Below, piece by piece: positions 31,828 to 41,349 of a stretch of DNA of 64,000 nt. The DNA comes from Otariodibacter oris (lineage in GTDB: Bacteria > Pseudomonadota > Gammaproteobacteria > Enterobacterales > Pasteurellaceae), in NCBI RefSeq assembly GCF_009684715.1, contig NZ_CP016604.1:449262-513261 (forward strand), in the 5' to 3' direction. Below the pieces are notes generated by a model, which saw only the letters and a list, made by a program, of their open reading frames with translations, had not been told where the DNA came from and searched no databases. The position numbers and the translations under genes were made by a program. How positions within the stretch are numbered: the stretch's first letter is position 1; each line of letters opens with the position of its first letter.

Positions 31828-32712
31828 TTAATTATAACTCTTATCACATTTATCTATTTTAAACTGATATATACCATTTTCATAGTGTGCTACAGATATT
31901 TCATTTGATGAAATAAAATATATCTTATCTTCAGTATTATAATATTCAGTGCATCGTTTTGGGGAATCTGTGTAAAATATATCAGAGATGGAGTTTTTTA
32001 TAATCATGTTATAAGTATCATTGTTATTTATTTTGTCAATAAAATATAAAGAGTTAATTATATTGCATACAATAAATATTAAAATTATTGCACTTAAAAT
32101 ATAAATAAACCAACTCGGGTGATTGCTTGTTTTTTGTAAAAAAAAAGGGTAACTAATAATTATTGGTGTAAATGCATTTATAAGTAAAATTATAAAACAG
32201 AATCCAAATATCAAAGAAAAAATAATTAAGTAAAACTCATTAAATTGTTGATATCCATAACCAAAAATAAAAACAATATCTTCAGACAATAATTTTAAAA
32301 AGTAATATCCAGTAGCTAGTACTATGATATCTAGTATATAATTACCTTTTATAAAATAATTGAAAAATTTTTTATTGTAAAAATTTAATATTATATAGTA
32401 ATAAACCGTTAATGTTGGTATTGATAGAAATAGTATAGATATAAAATCTTTATAAGAATTTAAGTGATTTATATTATATATATTTAGATAATATATTAGT
32501 TGAGATAATATTATGGAAATAATATAGAAGTAATATTTGTTCTCTTCTGCCTCTATATATTTCTTAAAAGATAATAACGTTTCTTTTATTAATTCAAAAT
32601 TATGTAAAAATAAAGTTAAGAATAATATTCCAATAAGGAAAAATTCGAAAATATTTATATTTATTGTATAAGACAAAAATAGTATCGTAATTATAGTATA
32701 ATATTTGATCAT
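31828..32712 (-). CDS. AT-rich multi-pass membrane protein of unknown function
   Basis: I do not recognise this 294-residue protein. It has about seven hydrophobic segments (around residues 4-20, 21-37, 58-78, 90-112, 125-143, 160-190, 201-224) and then a soluble tail of about 70 residues with two cysteines (C254, C289) that could pair outside the cytoplasm. Base composition is far richer in A+T than its neighbours and codons are nearly all A/T-ending, a sign of transfer. A long open frame in such AT-rich DNA is unlikely by chance. There is no good ribosome site before the ATG at 32712. It starts just past the pflB terminator and ends 17 bases before the SahH-like start. Confidence 0.65.
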   Translation of the reverse strand: MIKYYTIITILFLSYTININIFEFFLIGILFLTLFLHNFELIKETLLSFKKYIEAEENKYYFYIISIILSQLIYYLNIYNINHLNSYKDFISILFLSIPTLTVYYYIILNFYNKKFFNYFIKGNYILDIIVLATGYYFLKLLSEDIVFIFGYGYQQFNEFYLIIFSLIFGFCFIILLINAFTPIIISYPFFLQKTSNHPSWFIYILSAIILIFIVCNIINSLYFIDKINNNDTYNMIIKNSISDIFYTDSPKRCTEYYNTEDKIYFISSNEISVAHYENGIYQFKIDKCDKSYN

Positions 32713-32725
32713 AAAACTAAGCCAT

Positions 32726-32764
32726 TAGAAAAACCTCACTTCTTCTGATTCAGAAATGAGGTTT
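32726..32764 (-). terminator. pflB terminator
   Basis: On the minus strand AAACCTCA (32764-32757) pairs with TGAGGTTT (32738-32731; one mismatch-free core plus extra pairs inside) and runs into TTTTTCT. It separates pflB from the AT-rich membrane gene, whose start codon is only about 14 bases beyond. Confidence 0.8.
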
Positions 32765-32790
32765 GATTTCTAATTAAATTTTAATAGCTT

Positions 32791-35103
32791 TTACATTGTT
32801 TTTGTAAAGGTACGAGTGATAACGTCTTGTTGTTGCTCTTTAGTTAAAGAGTTAAAACGTACTGCATAACCAGATACACGGATTGTTAATTGTGGATATT
32901 TTTCTGGATTTTCCATTGCATCCAATAACATTTCACGGTTCATTACGTTTACATTTAAGTGTTGTCCACCTTCTACCGCAGCTTCGTGGTGGAAGTAACC
33001 ATCCATTAAACCTGCTAAGTTACGTTTTTGTGCATCGTAATCTTTACCTAATGCATTTGGTACGATAGAGAAGGTATAAGAGATACCATCTTTCGCAAAA
33101 GCAAACGGTAATTTAGCCACAGATGTTAATGATGCTACCGCACCTTTTTGGTCACGTCCGTGCATTGGGTTTGCACCTGGTCCGAATGGTGCACCTGAGC
33201 GACGACCATCTGGAGTGTTACCTGTTTTCTTACCATATACCACGTTAGAAGTGATTGTAAGTACAGATTGTGTAGGTACAGCATTGCGGTAAGTTTTGTG
33301 TGTTTGAATTTTCTTCATGAAACGTTCAACTAAGTCGCATGCGATTTCATCAACACGGTCATCATTGTTACCAAATTGTGGGTATTCACCTTCAATTTCG
33401 AAATCCAGAGCAACGTTTGATGCCACTACGTTACCATCTTTATCTTTAATATCACCACGAATTGGTTTAACTTTTGCATATTTAATTGCTGCAAGTGAGT
33501 CTGCTGCAACTGAAAGTCCTGCGATACCACAAGCCATTGTGCGATATACATCACGATCGTGTAATGCCATTAATGCCGCTTCGTATGCATATTTATCGTG
33601 CATAAAGTGGATGATATTTAGTGCTGTCACGTATTGTGTTGCTAACCAATCCATGAATGAATCCATACGAGTCATTACTTTATCAAAGTCTAATACTTCG
33701 TCTAAGATTGGCTCAGATTTAGGACCAACTTGCATACCTGATTTTTCATCAATACCACCGTTGATTGCATATAGCATAGTTTTCGCTAAGTTTGCACGCG
33801 CACCGAAGAATTGCATTTGTTTACCCACAACCATTGGGCTTACACAACAAGCAATAGCGTAGTCATCACTGTCGAAATCTGGACGCATTAAGTCATCGTT
33901 TTCGTACTGTACTGAAGAAGTATCAATAGAGACTTTCGCACAGAAACGTTTAAAGTTTTCTGGTAAGCTTTCAGACCAAAGAATAGTTAAGTTTGGTTCT
34001 GGTGATGGGCCCATTGTGTATAGAGTATGTAAAATACGGAAGCTGTTTTTAGTTACTAATGTACGACCATCAAGTCCCATACCACCAAGAGTTTCTGTTG
34101 CCCACATTGGGTCACCAGAGAATAATTGATCGTATTCTGGTGTACGTAAGAAACGAACCATGCGAAGTTTCATTACTAAGTGGTCAATTAATTCTTGAGC
34201 TTCTTGTTCTGTGATTTTGCCTGCTTTTAAGTCACGTTCAATATACACATCTAAGAATGTTGAAACACGACCGAAAGACATTGCTGCACCATTTTGTGAT
34301 TTAACTGCAGCTAAGTAAGCGAAGTATGTCCATTGTACTGCTTCTTGTGCGTTAGTTGCTGGGTTAGAAATATCATAACCATAAGATGCAGCCATTTCTT
34401 TAATTTGAGCTAATGCACGGTGTTGGTCAGCGATTTCTTCACGTAATTGAATGGTTGCTTGGATATCTTCACCATTTTCTAATTTCTTTTGTAAAGAAGT
34501 AAATTGATTTAATTTATCTTTCATTAAGAAATCAACACCATAAAGTGCCATACGACGATAGTCACCAATGATACGACCACGACCATAAGCATCTGGTAAA
34601 CCTGTGATTACCCCTGATTTACGGCAACGTAAGATATCTGGAGTATAAACATCGAATACACCTTGGTTATGAGTTTTACGATATTCTGTGAAGATTTTTT
34701 CTACTTCTGGATTAAGTTCACGACGATAAACTTGGCAAGAACCTTTCACCATTTTGATACCACCAAATGGCATGATTGCACGTTTTAATGGAGCATCTGT
34801 TTGAAGACCAACAATTTTTTCTAAATCTTTGTTAATGTAACCTGGAGCGTGTGAAGTAATTGTTGATGGAATATCTGTATCAATATCATACGGTTCGTGG
34901 GTTTTGTTTTCCACTTTGATTTTTTCCATCACATCGTCCCACAATGTTTTTGTTGCAGGAGTTACTTCAGCTAAAAATGATTCATCACCTTCATAAGGTG
35001 TGTAGTTTTTTTGAATAAAATCACGTACGTTTACTTCTGTTTGCCACTCACCTGGGGTAAAACCTTCCCATGCTTTCATTTGAGCTTCTGTTAGTTGAGT
35101 CAT
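32791..35103 (-). CDS. pflB: Pyruvate formate-lyase (formate C-acetyltransferase)
   Basis: The glycyl-radical enzyme that splits pyruvate and CoA into acetyl-CoA and formate during anaerobic growth. The catalytic cysteine pair is in [10 protein letters not shown] and the radical glycine in RVSGYAVRF, at about residue 745, 26 residues from the C-terminus as in E. coli. The 770-residue sequence is intact and very close to the enteric enzyme, with strong codon bias for high expression. focA lies upstream on the same strand, 94 bases away, with an uptake-signal pair between. Confidence 0.98.
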   Translation of the reverse strand: MTQLTEAQMKAWEGFTPGEWQTEVNVRDFIQKNYTPYEGDESFLAEVTPATKTLWDDVMEKIKVENKTHEPYDIDTDIPSTITSHAPGYINKDLEKIVGLQTDAPLKRAIMPFGGIKMVKGSCQVYRRELNPEVEKIFTEYRKTHNQGVFDVYTPDILRCRKSGVITGLPDAYGRGRIIGDYRRMALYGVDFLMKDKLNQFTSLQKKLENGEDIQATIQLREEIADQHRALAQIKEMAASYGYDISNPATNAQEAVQWTYFAYLAAVKSQNGAAMSFGRVSTFLDVYIERDLKAGKITEQEAQELIDHLVMKLRMVRFLRTPEYDQLFSGDPMWATETLGGMGLDGRTLVTKNSFRILHTLYTMGPSPEPNLTILWSESLPENFKRFCAKVSIDTSSVQYENDDLMRPDFDSDDYAIACCVSPMVVGKQMQFFGARANLAKTMLYAINGGIDEKSGMQVGPKSEPILDEVLDFDKVMTRMDSFMDWLATQYVTALNIIHFMHDKYAYEAALMALHDRDVYRTMACGIAGLSVAADSLAAIKYAKVKPIRGDIKDKDGNVVASNVALDFEIEGEYPQFGNNDDRVDEIACDLVERFMKKIQTHKTYRNAVPTQSVLTITSNVVYGKKTGNTPDGRRSGAPFGPGANPMHGRDQKGAVASLTSVAKLPFAFAKDGISYTFSIVPNALGKDYDAQKRNLAGLMDGYFHHEAAVEGGQHLNVNVMNREMLLDAMENPEKYPQLTIRVSGYAVRFNSLTKEQQQDVITRTFTKTM

Positions 35104-35139
35104 TGTAAAACCTCGTTAGTTAATAAGTAAAATGAGATT

Positions 35140-35187
35140 ACAAGCGGTCGAATCTGTGCAAAATTTTGCAATAATCTTACCGCTTAC
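35140..35187. repeat. Inverted DNA uptake signal pair between focA and pflB
   Basis: ACAAGCGGT (35140-35148) with the extended GTGCAAAATTTTGCAA flank faces an imperfect ACCGCTTAC (35179-35187). The pair can fold, but no T-run follows on the minus strand, so it should not terminate focA-pflB transcription. Confidence 0.75.
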
Positions 35188-35197
35188 AAAATTCTTT

Positions 35198-36022
35198 CTA
35201 GTGCTTTCTTAAATGCAAGAACCACTGCACTAAACCAATAAAGAATGCACCCCCGACAATGTTGCCTAAAGTTACTGGAATTAAATTTTTTACAACAAAA
35301 TTAGCAATGGTTAAATCTGCATATTGTACAGGGTCAATACCAATAGCTGTCCAGAACTCAGGACTCGCACCAGAATGGATTAAAATTCCCATCGGTATCA
35401 TAAACATATTTGCCACGCAGTGTTCAAAACCTGATGCAACAAACATCGCAATCGGTAAAATCATGATAAAAGCTTTATCTGTTAAGCTTTTACCGGCGTA
35501 CGCCATCCATACTGCGATACAAACCATTAAATTACAGAAAATACCTAAGCTGAATGCTTCAATCCAAGTGTGATGTACTTTATGTTGGGCTGTTTGTAAA
35601 ATAGTCAAGCCCCATTTTCCATCAGCTGTCATTATTTGACCACTTAGCCACACCAATAGAACAATAAAAATTGCGCCAACAAAATTACCACTATAGACAA
35701 CAAACCAGTTTCTTAGCATTTGTAGTAAGGTAATTCGTTTACTGGCTTTTGCAACAGCAGTCATCGTTGATGAAGTAAATAACTCCGCACCAAATACAAC
35801 ACACATAATGATCCCAAGAGAGAAAACGGTACCACCGATTAGCTTAGAGACTCCCCAAGGGAGTGTTTCTGCTCCAACTTGAGTGGTTGCATAAAATACG
35901 AAAGCAATTGAAATATAAGCACCTGCGGTAATAGCGGAGATAAAGGAGTAAAATTGTTTTTTAGTGGCTTTATATACTGCACCATCTTCAGCAATTTTAG
36001 CCATTTCAGCGGGTGAAAACAT
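35198..36022 (-). CDS. focA: Formate channel FocA
   Basis: A pentameric inner-membrane channel of the formate/nitrite transporter family that exports and re-imports formate. The 274-residue protein has six hydrophobic segments and the family signatures LIGGTVFSLGIIMCVVFGAELFT and GFEHCVANMFMIPMG with the conserved histidine. It leads the focA-pflB unit, as in E. coli. An FNR-like site lies about 115 bases upstream. Confidence 0.95.
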   Translation of the reverse strand: MFSPAEMAKIAEDGAVYKATKKQFYSFISAITAGAYISIAFVFYATTQVGAETLPWGVSKLIGGTVFSLGIIMCVVFGAELFTSSTMTAVAKASKRITLLQMLRNWFVVYSGNFVGAIFIVLLVWLSGQIMTADGKWGLTILQTAQHKVHHTWIEAFSLGIFCNLMVCIAVWMAYAGKSLTDKAFIMILPIAMFVASGFEHCVANMFMIPMGILIHSGASPEFWTAIGIDPVQYADLTIANFVVKNLIPVTLGNIVGGAFFIGLVQWFLHLRKH

Positions 36023-36136
36023 GGTTATCCTTAAACTAAAGTTTCAAAATTTATAAAATTTTTTGAGAATTATAGCCCTGTTCGCTTTTTACTTAAATAA
36101 ATTTCATAAATAAAATAAATAAAGTAGAATGGTTTG

Positions 36137-36150
36137 TTGATCCATGTCAA
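36137..36150. promoter_or_regulatory. Candidate FNR site upstream of focA-pflB
   Basis: TTGATCCATGTCAA matches the FNR consensus TTGAT-N4-ATCAA at 9 of 10 defined bases. It is 115 bases before the focA start, with AT-rich sequence in a plausible position for a class II promoter whose start would be near 36102. It is also 53 bases before the divergent YqaA-like gene. FNR control of focA-pfl is established in E. coli and Haemophilus. Confidence 0.55.
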
Positions 36151-36202
36151 ATTTGATCTTTTTACTTTAGATTAGGGGTTATTATTACTCGGTAAATACT
36201 CA

Positions 36203-36697
36203 ATGTACGATTACTTTATTTCATTTTTCGCATTATTTTTTAGATCAGAAAATCAATTGTTTTTGATGTTTGTCAGCGCGTTTTTGAGTGCAACAGTTTT
36301 ACCAGGAAATTCAGAAATTATCTTTAGTATTTTTTTATCTCAGTATTTGATTATGGGGGATAGTTCATCTTTTATTGTTAGTTTGTTAGTTTGGGCAACA
36401 CTGGGGAATACCTTAGGTAGTATGACAACTTACTATATTGCTCGGTTTGTTCCTCTTCCTAAACTTCAATCGTCGCATAATTCATCTACAAGGAATGCAT
36501 TACTTTATACTCAGAAATATGGTATATGGGTATTATTGTTTAGTTGGCTTCCTATTCTTGGTGATATTTTTTGTGGATTAGCAGGGTGGTTGCGCTTTAA
36601 TGTGCTATATAGTTTACTACTTATTTTTGTCGCTAAAGGATGTCGATATGCTATCCTTCTTTGGGGTGTTTATACTTTCACTCCCGGAATATTATAA
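36203..36697 (+). CDS. YqaA-like small membrane protein (DedA/VTT family)
   Basis: A 164-residue inner-membrane protein resembling E. coli YqaA. Shared features are SAFLSATVLPGNSEIIF (about residues 26-42), GNTLGSMTTYYIARF, FSWLPILGDIFCGLAGWLRF with its charged re-entrant motif, and several hydrophobic helices. The wider DedA/VTT superfamily includes lipid scramblases and flippases, but YqaA itself has no settled function. The N-terminus is some 20 residues longer than E. coli YqaA. No good ribosome site is visible. It is divergent from focA. Confidence 0.75.
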   Translation: MYDYFISFFALFFRSENQLFLMFVSAFLSATVLPGNSEIIFSIFLSQYLIMGDSSSFIVSLLVWATLGNTLGSMTTYYIARFVPLPKLQSSHNSSTRNALLYTQKYGIWVLLFSWLPILGDIFCGLAGWLRFNVLYSLLLIFVAKGCRYAILLWGVYTFTPGIL

Positions 36698-36737
36698 TGG
36701 CTAACTTTTATACGATAAACCGAAAGGAAATAAAATA

Positions 36738-37289
36738 ATGACAAAAAAACTTCCAGAAATTTTATCTGTTTCAACTATCGCTAAAACACGTATCTTTGAG
36801 GTTCAATCCGTTGATTTACGTTTTTCTAATGGTGAAGAAAGAGTCTATGAACGAATGACGCCACAACGTCGAGCCTCAGTGATGATCGTGCCTATTCATC
36901 ATGATCAACTTGTGATGATTAAAGAATATGCTGTTGGTTCAGAGCGTTATGAATTAACGTTTCCTAAGGGATTAGTTGATTTAGGTGAAGAACCTATTGT
37001 CAGTGCGAATCGTGAATTGCAAGAAGAAATTGGATTTGGTGCTAATAAGATTGAATCTTTACGGACATTATACAGTGGGCCAAGCCATGGATATGGACTT
37101 ATGCATGTATTTATTGCTCAAGATCTTTATCCTTCAAAATTAGAAGGTGATGAGCCAGAGCCTTTGGATGTTGTATATTATCCATTATCAGCCATAGATG
37201 ATATGTTGGCCGATCCTAATTTTGCAGAGTCGAGAAATTTATCCACTTTATTTTTACTCAGAGAGTATCTCAATGCTAAAAAATCCTAA
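36738..37289 (+). CDS. nudE: ADP compounds hydrolase NudE (Nudix)
   Basis: A Nudix hydrolase that splits ADP-ribose, NADH and related dinucleotides. The 183-residue protein carries the Nudix box GLVDLGEEPIVSANRELQEE followed by IGFGA (starting near residue 80). It is headed by IKEYAVGSERYELTFPKG, the NudE-type N-terminal part. AGGAAA precedes the ATG. The end overlaps the next small membrane-protein gene by 17 bases, and cysQ follows, a grouping also found in relatives where both enzymes clear nucleotide by-products. Confidence 0.92.
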   Translation: MTKKLPEILSVSTIAKTRIFEVQSVDLRFSNGEERVYERMTPQRRASVMIVPIHHDQLVMIKEYAVGSERYELTFPKGLVDLGEEPIVSANRELQEEIGFGANKIESLRTLYSGPSHGYGLMHVFIAQDLYPSKLEGDEPEPLDVVYYPLSAIDDMLADPNFAESRNLSTLFLLREYLNAKKS

Positions 37290-37650
37290 GTTAATTTTAT
37301 TGGTTTTTCCATTACTGACACAGATTATTATTTCCCTCTTTTTACCTTTTTTTGGGGGGATTAATGCTGATGGGATGTTTGATGTATTTGTATTAGCAAC
37401 AATACCTGCATTCTTATTTGCTATTGTATGTGTCGTACAGAAGTATCATCAGCGTAATTTAGTACAAATTGCTTTTTTTTCTGGAATGGTGATGTTTTTA
37501 TATTCAATTATCACTATTTCTGTGTATGCTGATGAGGCAATTTCAGGATGGGGAAACTCATTGGCGATCATTTTATATGCCTTAATGTTTGCACTGCCGA
37601 GTAGTGTTTATGCATTGATAATATTGCGTTTATTTTTACCAAAAAAATAG
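37273..37650 (+). CDS. Small four-helix inner-membrane protein of unknown function
   Basis: A 125-residue protein made almost wholly of hydrophobic segments (about residues 6-25, 35-55, 66-88, 97-120) and ending LFLPKK. I do not recognise the family. I choose the ATG at 37273 (MLKNPKLIL) because GAGAG lies before it and the upstream in-frame region is inside nudE. Translation is probably coupled to nudE by the 17-base overlap. Its place between nudE and cysQ hints at no specific role. Confidence 0.65.
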   Translation: MLKNPKLILLVFPLLTQIIISLFLPFFGGINADGMFDVFVLATIPAFLFAIVCVVQKYHQRNLVQIAFFSGMVMFLYSIITISVYADEAISGWGNSLAIILYALMFALPSSVYALIILRLFLPKK

Positions 37651-37727
37651 AATCTGTTACTTTTGCTTTAATCTATTTGGCGGTATGATATTTTAGGTAA
37701 TTTCACTGATGACAAGGATGATAATTT

Positions 37728-38549
37728 ATGCTCAAGCTCGATCAACAATTGGTAGAAAATGTGTTGAAGATTGCTTACCAAGCAGGTGAGCATATTAAAT
37801 CCTTTTATGCTAATTCTGTGGAAATTCATATTAAAGCCGATAATACTCCAGTGACAGATGCCGACATTTTTGTGAGTAAATTTGTGTCCCAAGCCTTACA
37901 AGAATTAACGCCAAATATTCCTATTCTTTCAGAAGAATGTTGCAAAATACCCTTGTCAGAAAGGAAAGATTGGGAAGAATACTGGATTATTGATCCATTA
38001 GATGGCACTCAACAATTCATTAATCGTACCGATCAATTTTCTGTTGTCATCGCGTTAGTCCAAAAAAATGTTCCTGTCCTTGGTGTTATTCATGCGCCTA
38101 TTTTCGATAAAACCTATTATGCGTATGATCAACATGGGGCTTTTCTGATTGAAAATGAGCAAACTTTGCGTTTATCAAACCATGGTAAATCATTGTCTGA
38201 AACTAACCGCTTACACGTCACAATTGGGACATCACAATGTCCACAGGTTAAAAAAGCAGTAAGAGCACATTATGATGTTGAATTTATTAAATATGGTTCA
38301 AGTAGTTTAAAAGCAGGGTTAGTTGCAGAAGGTAAAGCAGATTGTTATATCCGTTTTGGTGATACGGGAGAATGGGATACGGCAGCAGCCGAAATATTAC
38401 TTAATGAGTCTGGTGGAGAAATTTTTAACCTTAATTTTGAACCACTTAGCTACAATCAGAGAGAAACTTTTGTAAACCCTTATTTTATGATGGTGTCGAA
38501 CAAAGATCTTGATTGGAAGCAGATTTTTTCTTTTGATGAATTTTATTAA
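37728..38549 (+). CDS. cysQ: 3'(2'),5'-bisphosphate nucleotidase
   Basis: CysQ removes the 3'-phosphate from pAp, a toxic by-product of sulfate assimilation and acyl-carrier-protein loading. The 273-residue member of the inositol monophosphatase fold has metal ligands in LSEECC, the signature WIIDPLDGTQQFINR (about residues 85-99) and the C-terminal GEWDTAAAEILLNESGG. It is the gene before zwf, the same order as Haemophilus. AAGGATG ribosome site present. Confidence 0.93.
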   Translation: MLKLDQQLVENVLKIAYQAGEHIKSFYANSVEIHIKADNTPVTDADIFVSKFVSQALQELTPNIPILSEECCKIPLSERKDWEEYWIIDPLDGTQQFINRTDQFSVVIALVQKNVPVLGVIHAPIFDKTYYAYDQHGAFLIENEQTLRLSNHGKSLSETNRLHVTIGTSQCPQVKKAVRAHYDVEFIKYGSSSLKAGLVAEGKADCYIRFGDTGEWDTAAAEILLNESGGEIFNLNFEPLSYNQRETFVNPYFMMVSNKDLDWKQIFSFDEFY

Positions 38550-38621
38550 TTAGCCACTTTGATAAAAATATTGCAAAATGGTTAAATAAATTAACAAGCT
38601 GTACAAATATAGGAAAATATA

Positions 38622-40106
38622 ATGAACACAGAGAATAATTGTATTGTTATTTTTGGTGCATCAGGTGATTTGACTTTTCGTAAGTTAATCCCTGCACTTT
38701 ATAATCTTTTTAAAATTGATCGTCTAGGTGACGATTTCTCGGTATTGGGTGTGGCTCGTACTGAAATGGATGATGAAGCATTCCGTGCTAAAATGCGTGA
38801 AGCACTTGTTAAATATGAAAAAGCAAGTGGTGATGTTTTAGATAAATTTTGCGATCACTTGTATTATCAAGCTGTTAATACATCTGATGCGTTAGATTAT
38901 GGTAAGCTTGTTCCTCGCTTAGATGAATTACATAATAAATATCATACTGGCGGAAACACACTATACTACCTTTCTACTCCGCCAAGCCTTTATCCTGTTA
39001 TCCCAGAATGTTTAGCTGCTCATGGATTAAATACTGAAGAATTTGGTTGGAAACGTATCATCGTTGAAAAACCATTTGGTTATGATATGAAAACAGCTAA
39101 AGAATTAGATACCCAAATTCACCGTTTCTTCGATGAACATCAAATCTATCGTATTGACCATTATTTAGGTAAAGAAACCGTTCAGAATTTACTTGTACTA
39201 CGTTTTTCTAATGGATTATTTGAACCACTTTGGAATCGTAATTTCATAGACTATATCGAAATTACTGGTGCTGAATCTATTGGTGTTGAAGAACGTGGTG
39301 GTTATTATGATGGTTCTGGTGCAATGCGTGATATGTTCCAAAACCACTTGCTACAAGTGTTAGCTATGGTTGCAATGGAGCCTCCGGCAATTATCAATGC
39401 AGATTCAATGCGTGATGAGGTTGCTAAAGTGTTATATTGCTTACATCCATTAAGCAGTGAAGATGTGAAAAATAATTTAGTATTAGGACAGTATTCCCGT
39501 GGCACTGTAGATGGCGAAGAAGTGAAAGGCTACCTTGAAGAAAAAGGCGTGCCAAGTGAATCTAATACTGAAACCTTTATGGCATTGCGTTGTGAGATTG
39601 ATAACTGGCGTTGGGCGGGTGTACCATTCTATGTGCGTACAGGTAAACGTTTACCAACTCGTGTAACCGAAGTCGTTATTCATTTTAAAACGACACCACA
39701 TCCAGTATTCAGTCAAAATGCACCAGATAATAAATTAATTATTCGTATTCAGCCTGATGAAGGTATCTCAATGCGTTTTGGCTTGAAAAAACCGGGTGCA
39801 GGCTTTGAATCAAAAGAAGTTTCAATGGATTTCCGCTATGCTGATTTAGCATCACCAAGTTTATTAACGGCTTATGAGCGTTTATTACTTGATGCAATGA
39901 AAGGTGATGCAACCTTATTTGCTCGTACTGATGCAGTTCATGCTTGTTGGAAGTTTGTACAACCTATTTTGGATTACAAAAATGCGAATGGTCGTATTTA
40001 TGAATATGAATCAGGTACTTGGGGACCCGCTGAAGCCGATAAATTAATTGCTAAAAGTGGCAAGGTATGGCGTAAACCTAGTGGTGCAATGAAGAAAAAA
40101 GTGTAA
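38622..40106 (+). CDS. zwf: Glucose-6-phosphate dehydrogenase
   Basis: The NADP-dependent first enzyme of the oxidative pentose phosphate pathway. The 494-residue protein has the coenzyme loop [16 protein letters not shown], the catalytic signature [13 protein letters not shown] (about residues 177-189), and a C-terminal half with [14 protein letters not shown]. It is followed by pgl after 60 bases that contain a stable hairpin. Confidence 0.97.
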   Translation: MNTENNCIVIFGASGDLTFRKLIPALYNLFKIDRLGDDFSVLGVARTEMDDEAFRAKMREALVKYEKASGDVLDKFCDHLYYQAVNTSDALDYGKLVPRLDELHNKYHTGGNTLYYLSTPPSLYPVIPECLAAHGLNTEEFGWKRIIVEKPFGYDMKTAKELDTQIHRFFDEHQIYRIDHYLGKETVQNLLVLRFSNGLFEPLWNRNFIDYIEITGAESIGVEERGGYYDGSGAMRDMFQNHLLQVLAMVAMEPPAIINADSMRDEVAKVLYCLHPLSSEDVKNNLVLGQYSRGTVDGEEVKGYLEEKGVPSESNTETFMALRCEIDNWRWAGVPFYVRTGKRLPTRVTEVVIHFKTTPHPVFSQNAPDNKLIIRIQPDEGISMRFGLKKPGAGFESKEVSMDFRYADLASPSLLTAYERLLLDAMKGDATLFARTDAVHACWKFVQPILDYKNANGRIYEYESGTWGPAEADKLIAKSGKVWRKPSGAMKKKV

Positions 40107-40118
40107 TCACTTCCTTTC

Positions 40119-40140
40119 ATCCCCTCTTTACTGAGGGGAT
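40119..40140 (+). repeat. Hairpin between zwf and pgl
   Basis: ATCCCCTC (40119-40126) and GAGGGGAT (40133-40140) form an 8-base-pair stem without a following T-run. It is more likely an mRNA-stability or processing element, or a partial attenuator, than a full terminator. Confidence 0.55.
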
Positions 40141-40166
40141 CAATTTAAATAAATTAAGGAATTAAA

Positions 40167-40868
40167 ATGAATAAGGTTATATTTGAAACTGCACAGCTTG
40201 CTGTTGAAAAAATTGCACAAGAATTTGTGGAATATAGCAAGCAAGATCGCCCTGTCCATATTTCTCTTTCTGGTGGAAGTACGCCTAAGTTACTGTTTAA
40301 AACATTAGCTCAATCACCATTCAATACAGCGGTTAAATGGGAAAATTTACATTTTTGGTGGGGAGATGATCGCATAGTTCCTCCAAGTGATCCAGAAAGT
40401 AACTATGGTGAAGTGCAAAAATTATTGTTCGATCATATTCAAATTCCAGAGGAAAACATTCATCGTATTCGTGGTGAGGCGAACGTTGAAGATGAGTTAG
40501 TTCGTTTTACCAAAGAACTGGATCTTGTGCCTAACCATCAATTTGACTGGATCATTTTAGGGATGGGCGGTGATGGACATACAGCATCATTATTCCCTCA
40601 TCAAACCGATTTTAATGATCCGAATTTAGCTGTAATTGCGAAACATCCAGAAACAGGACAAATTCGTATCTCTAAAACGGCAAAATTAATTGAGCAAGCT
40701 AAACGTGTTACTTATCTCGTTACCGGTGCAAGTAAAGCTAATATCTTGCAAGAAATTGCAACAAAGGATGCAAAAGATCTACCATATCCAGCCGCTAAGA
40801 TCCAATCTAAGAATGGCATTACGGAATGGTATTTGGATAGGGATGCAGCTGAGTTAATAACTGAATAA
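40167..40868 (+). CDS. pgl: 6-phosphogluconolactonase
   Basis: Hydrolyses 6-phosphogluconolactone to 6-phosphogluconate, the second step of the oxidative pentose phosphate pathway. The 233-residue protein is the DevB/SOL type, related to glucosamine-6-phosphate isomerases: HISLSGGSTPKLLF, FWWGDDRIVPPSDPESNYG and ILGMGGDGHTASLFPHQ are diagnostic. Genes zwf and gnd flank it on the same strand, giving all three oxidative-branch enzymes in one cluster. Confidence 0.95.
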   Translation: MNKVIFETAQLAVEKIAQEFVEYSKQDRPVHISLSGGSTPKLLFKTLAQSPFNTAVKWENLHFWWGDDRIVPPSDPESNYGEVQKLLFDHIQIPEENIHRIRGEANVEDELVRFTKELDLVPNHQFDWIILGMGGDGHTASLFPHQTDFNDPNLAVIAKHPETGQIRISKTAKLIEQAKRVTYLVTGASKANILQEIATKDAKDLPYPAAKIQSKNGITEWYLDRDAAELITE

Positions 40869-40906
40869 TTATAGTTTTCTACTAATAATAGTATTGGGGA
40901 TATACC

Positions 40907-41320
40907 ATGAAAAAATTATTTGTTACGCTATTCGCTTTTGTTTTAGTTGCTTGTAGCTCAGGCGTTACTTTGAATCAGGCTTCCCGAGATATGCCCAAAG
41001 GGCAAGTTGCTATAGGATTAGAGGTGGTATCGACGTCAAGTCTGGTCTCTGATGGCATTTTGCTTGCGGCAGTTAAAGTTTCAGGATCTGCTGTAACAAA
41101 ACAGTTAGTTGAACTTGTTGCTGTTGATAATATGGCTGTTGGAATTTTTGGAAAGAGCCAAGCACTAAATAAGGTAACGGTAATCTATGCCTTAGAGCAT
41201 GCTGAAAAAATAGGTCAAAATGTTCATTTATATATGGCTGGTAGTAGTGAAACAGATAAAGCAGAGCTAGAAAAATCAGCAAGTCAAAAAAATATAGCAT
41301 TACATTATTCTTTAATTTAA
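40907..41320 (+). CDS. Small lipoprotein of unknown function in the zwf-gnd cluster
   Basis: A 137-residue protein with a lipoprotein signal peptide ending in LVACSS (acylated Cys at about residue 16). The mature part has alternating beta-rich segments and an Ala/Ser-rich stretch and shows no domain I recognise. Haemophilus has a comparably placed hypothetical gene between pgl and gnd, as far as I recall, so it may be a conserved part of the cluster. An outer-membrane lipoprotein has no obvious link with sugar-phosphate oxidation. A GGGGAT ribosome site is present. Confidence 0.75.
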   Translation: MKKLFVTLFAFVLVACSSGVTLNQASRDMPKGQVAIGLEVVSTSSLVSDGILLAAVKVSGSAVTKQLVELVAVDNMAVGIFGKSQALNKVTVIYALEHAEKIGQNVHLYMAGSSETDKAELEKSASQKNIALHYSLI

Positions 41321-41349
41321 TCGAATTTAAAACTCAATAGGAGAAAAAA

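Noticed and set aside
33317-33862. A 181-codon open frame antisense to pflB
   Set aside because: It lies wholly inside the highly biased pflB gene and mirrors its codon pattern; the frame shows no domain and has no ribosome site.
40119-40140. A terminator between zwf and pgl
   Set aside because: The stem is good but there is no T-run; the genes belong together, so I list it only as a hairpin.
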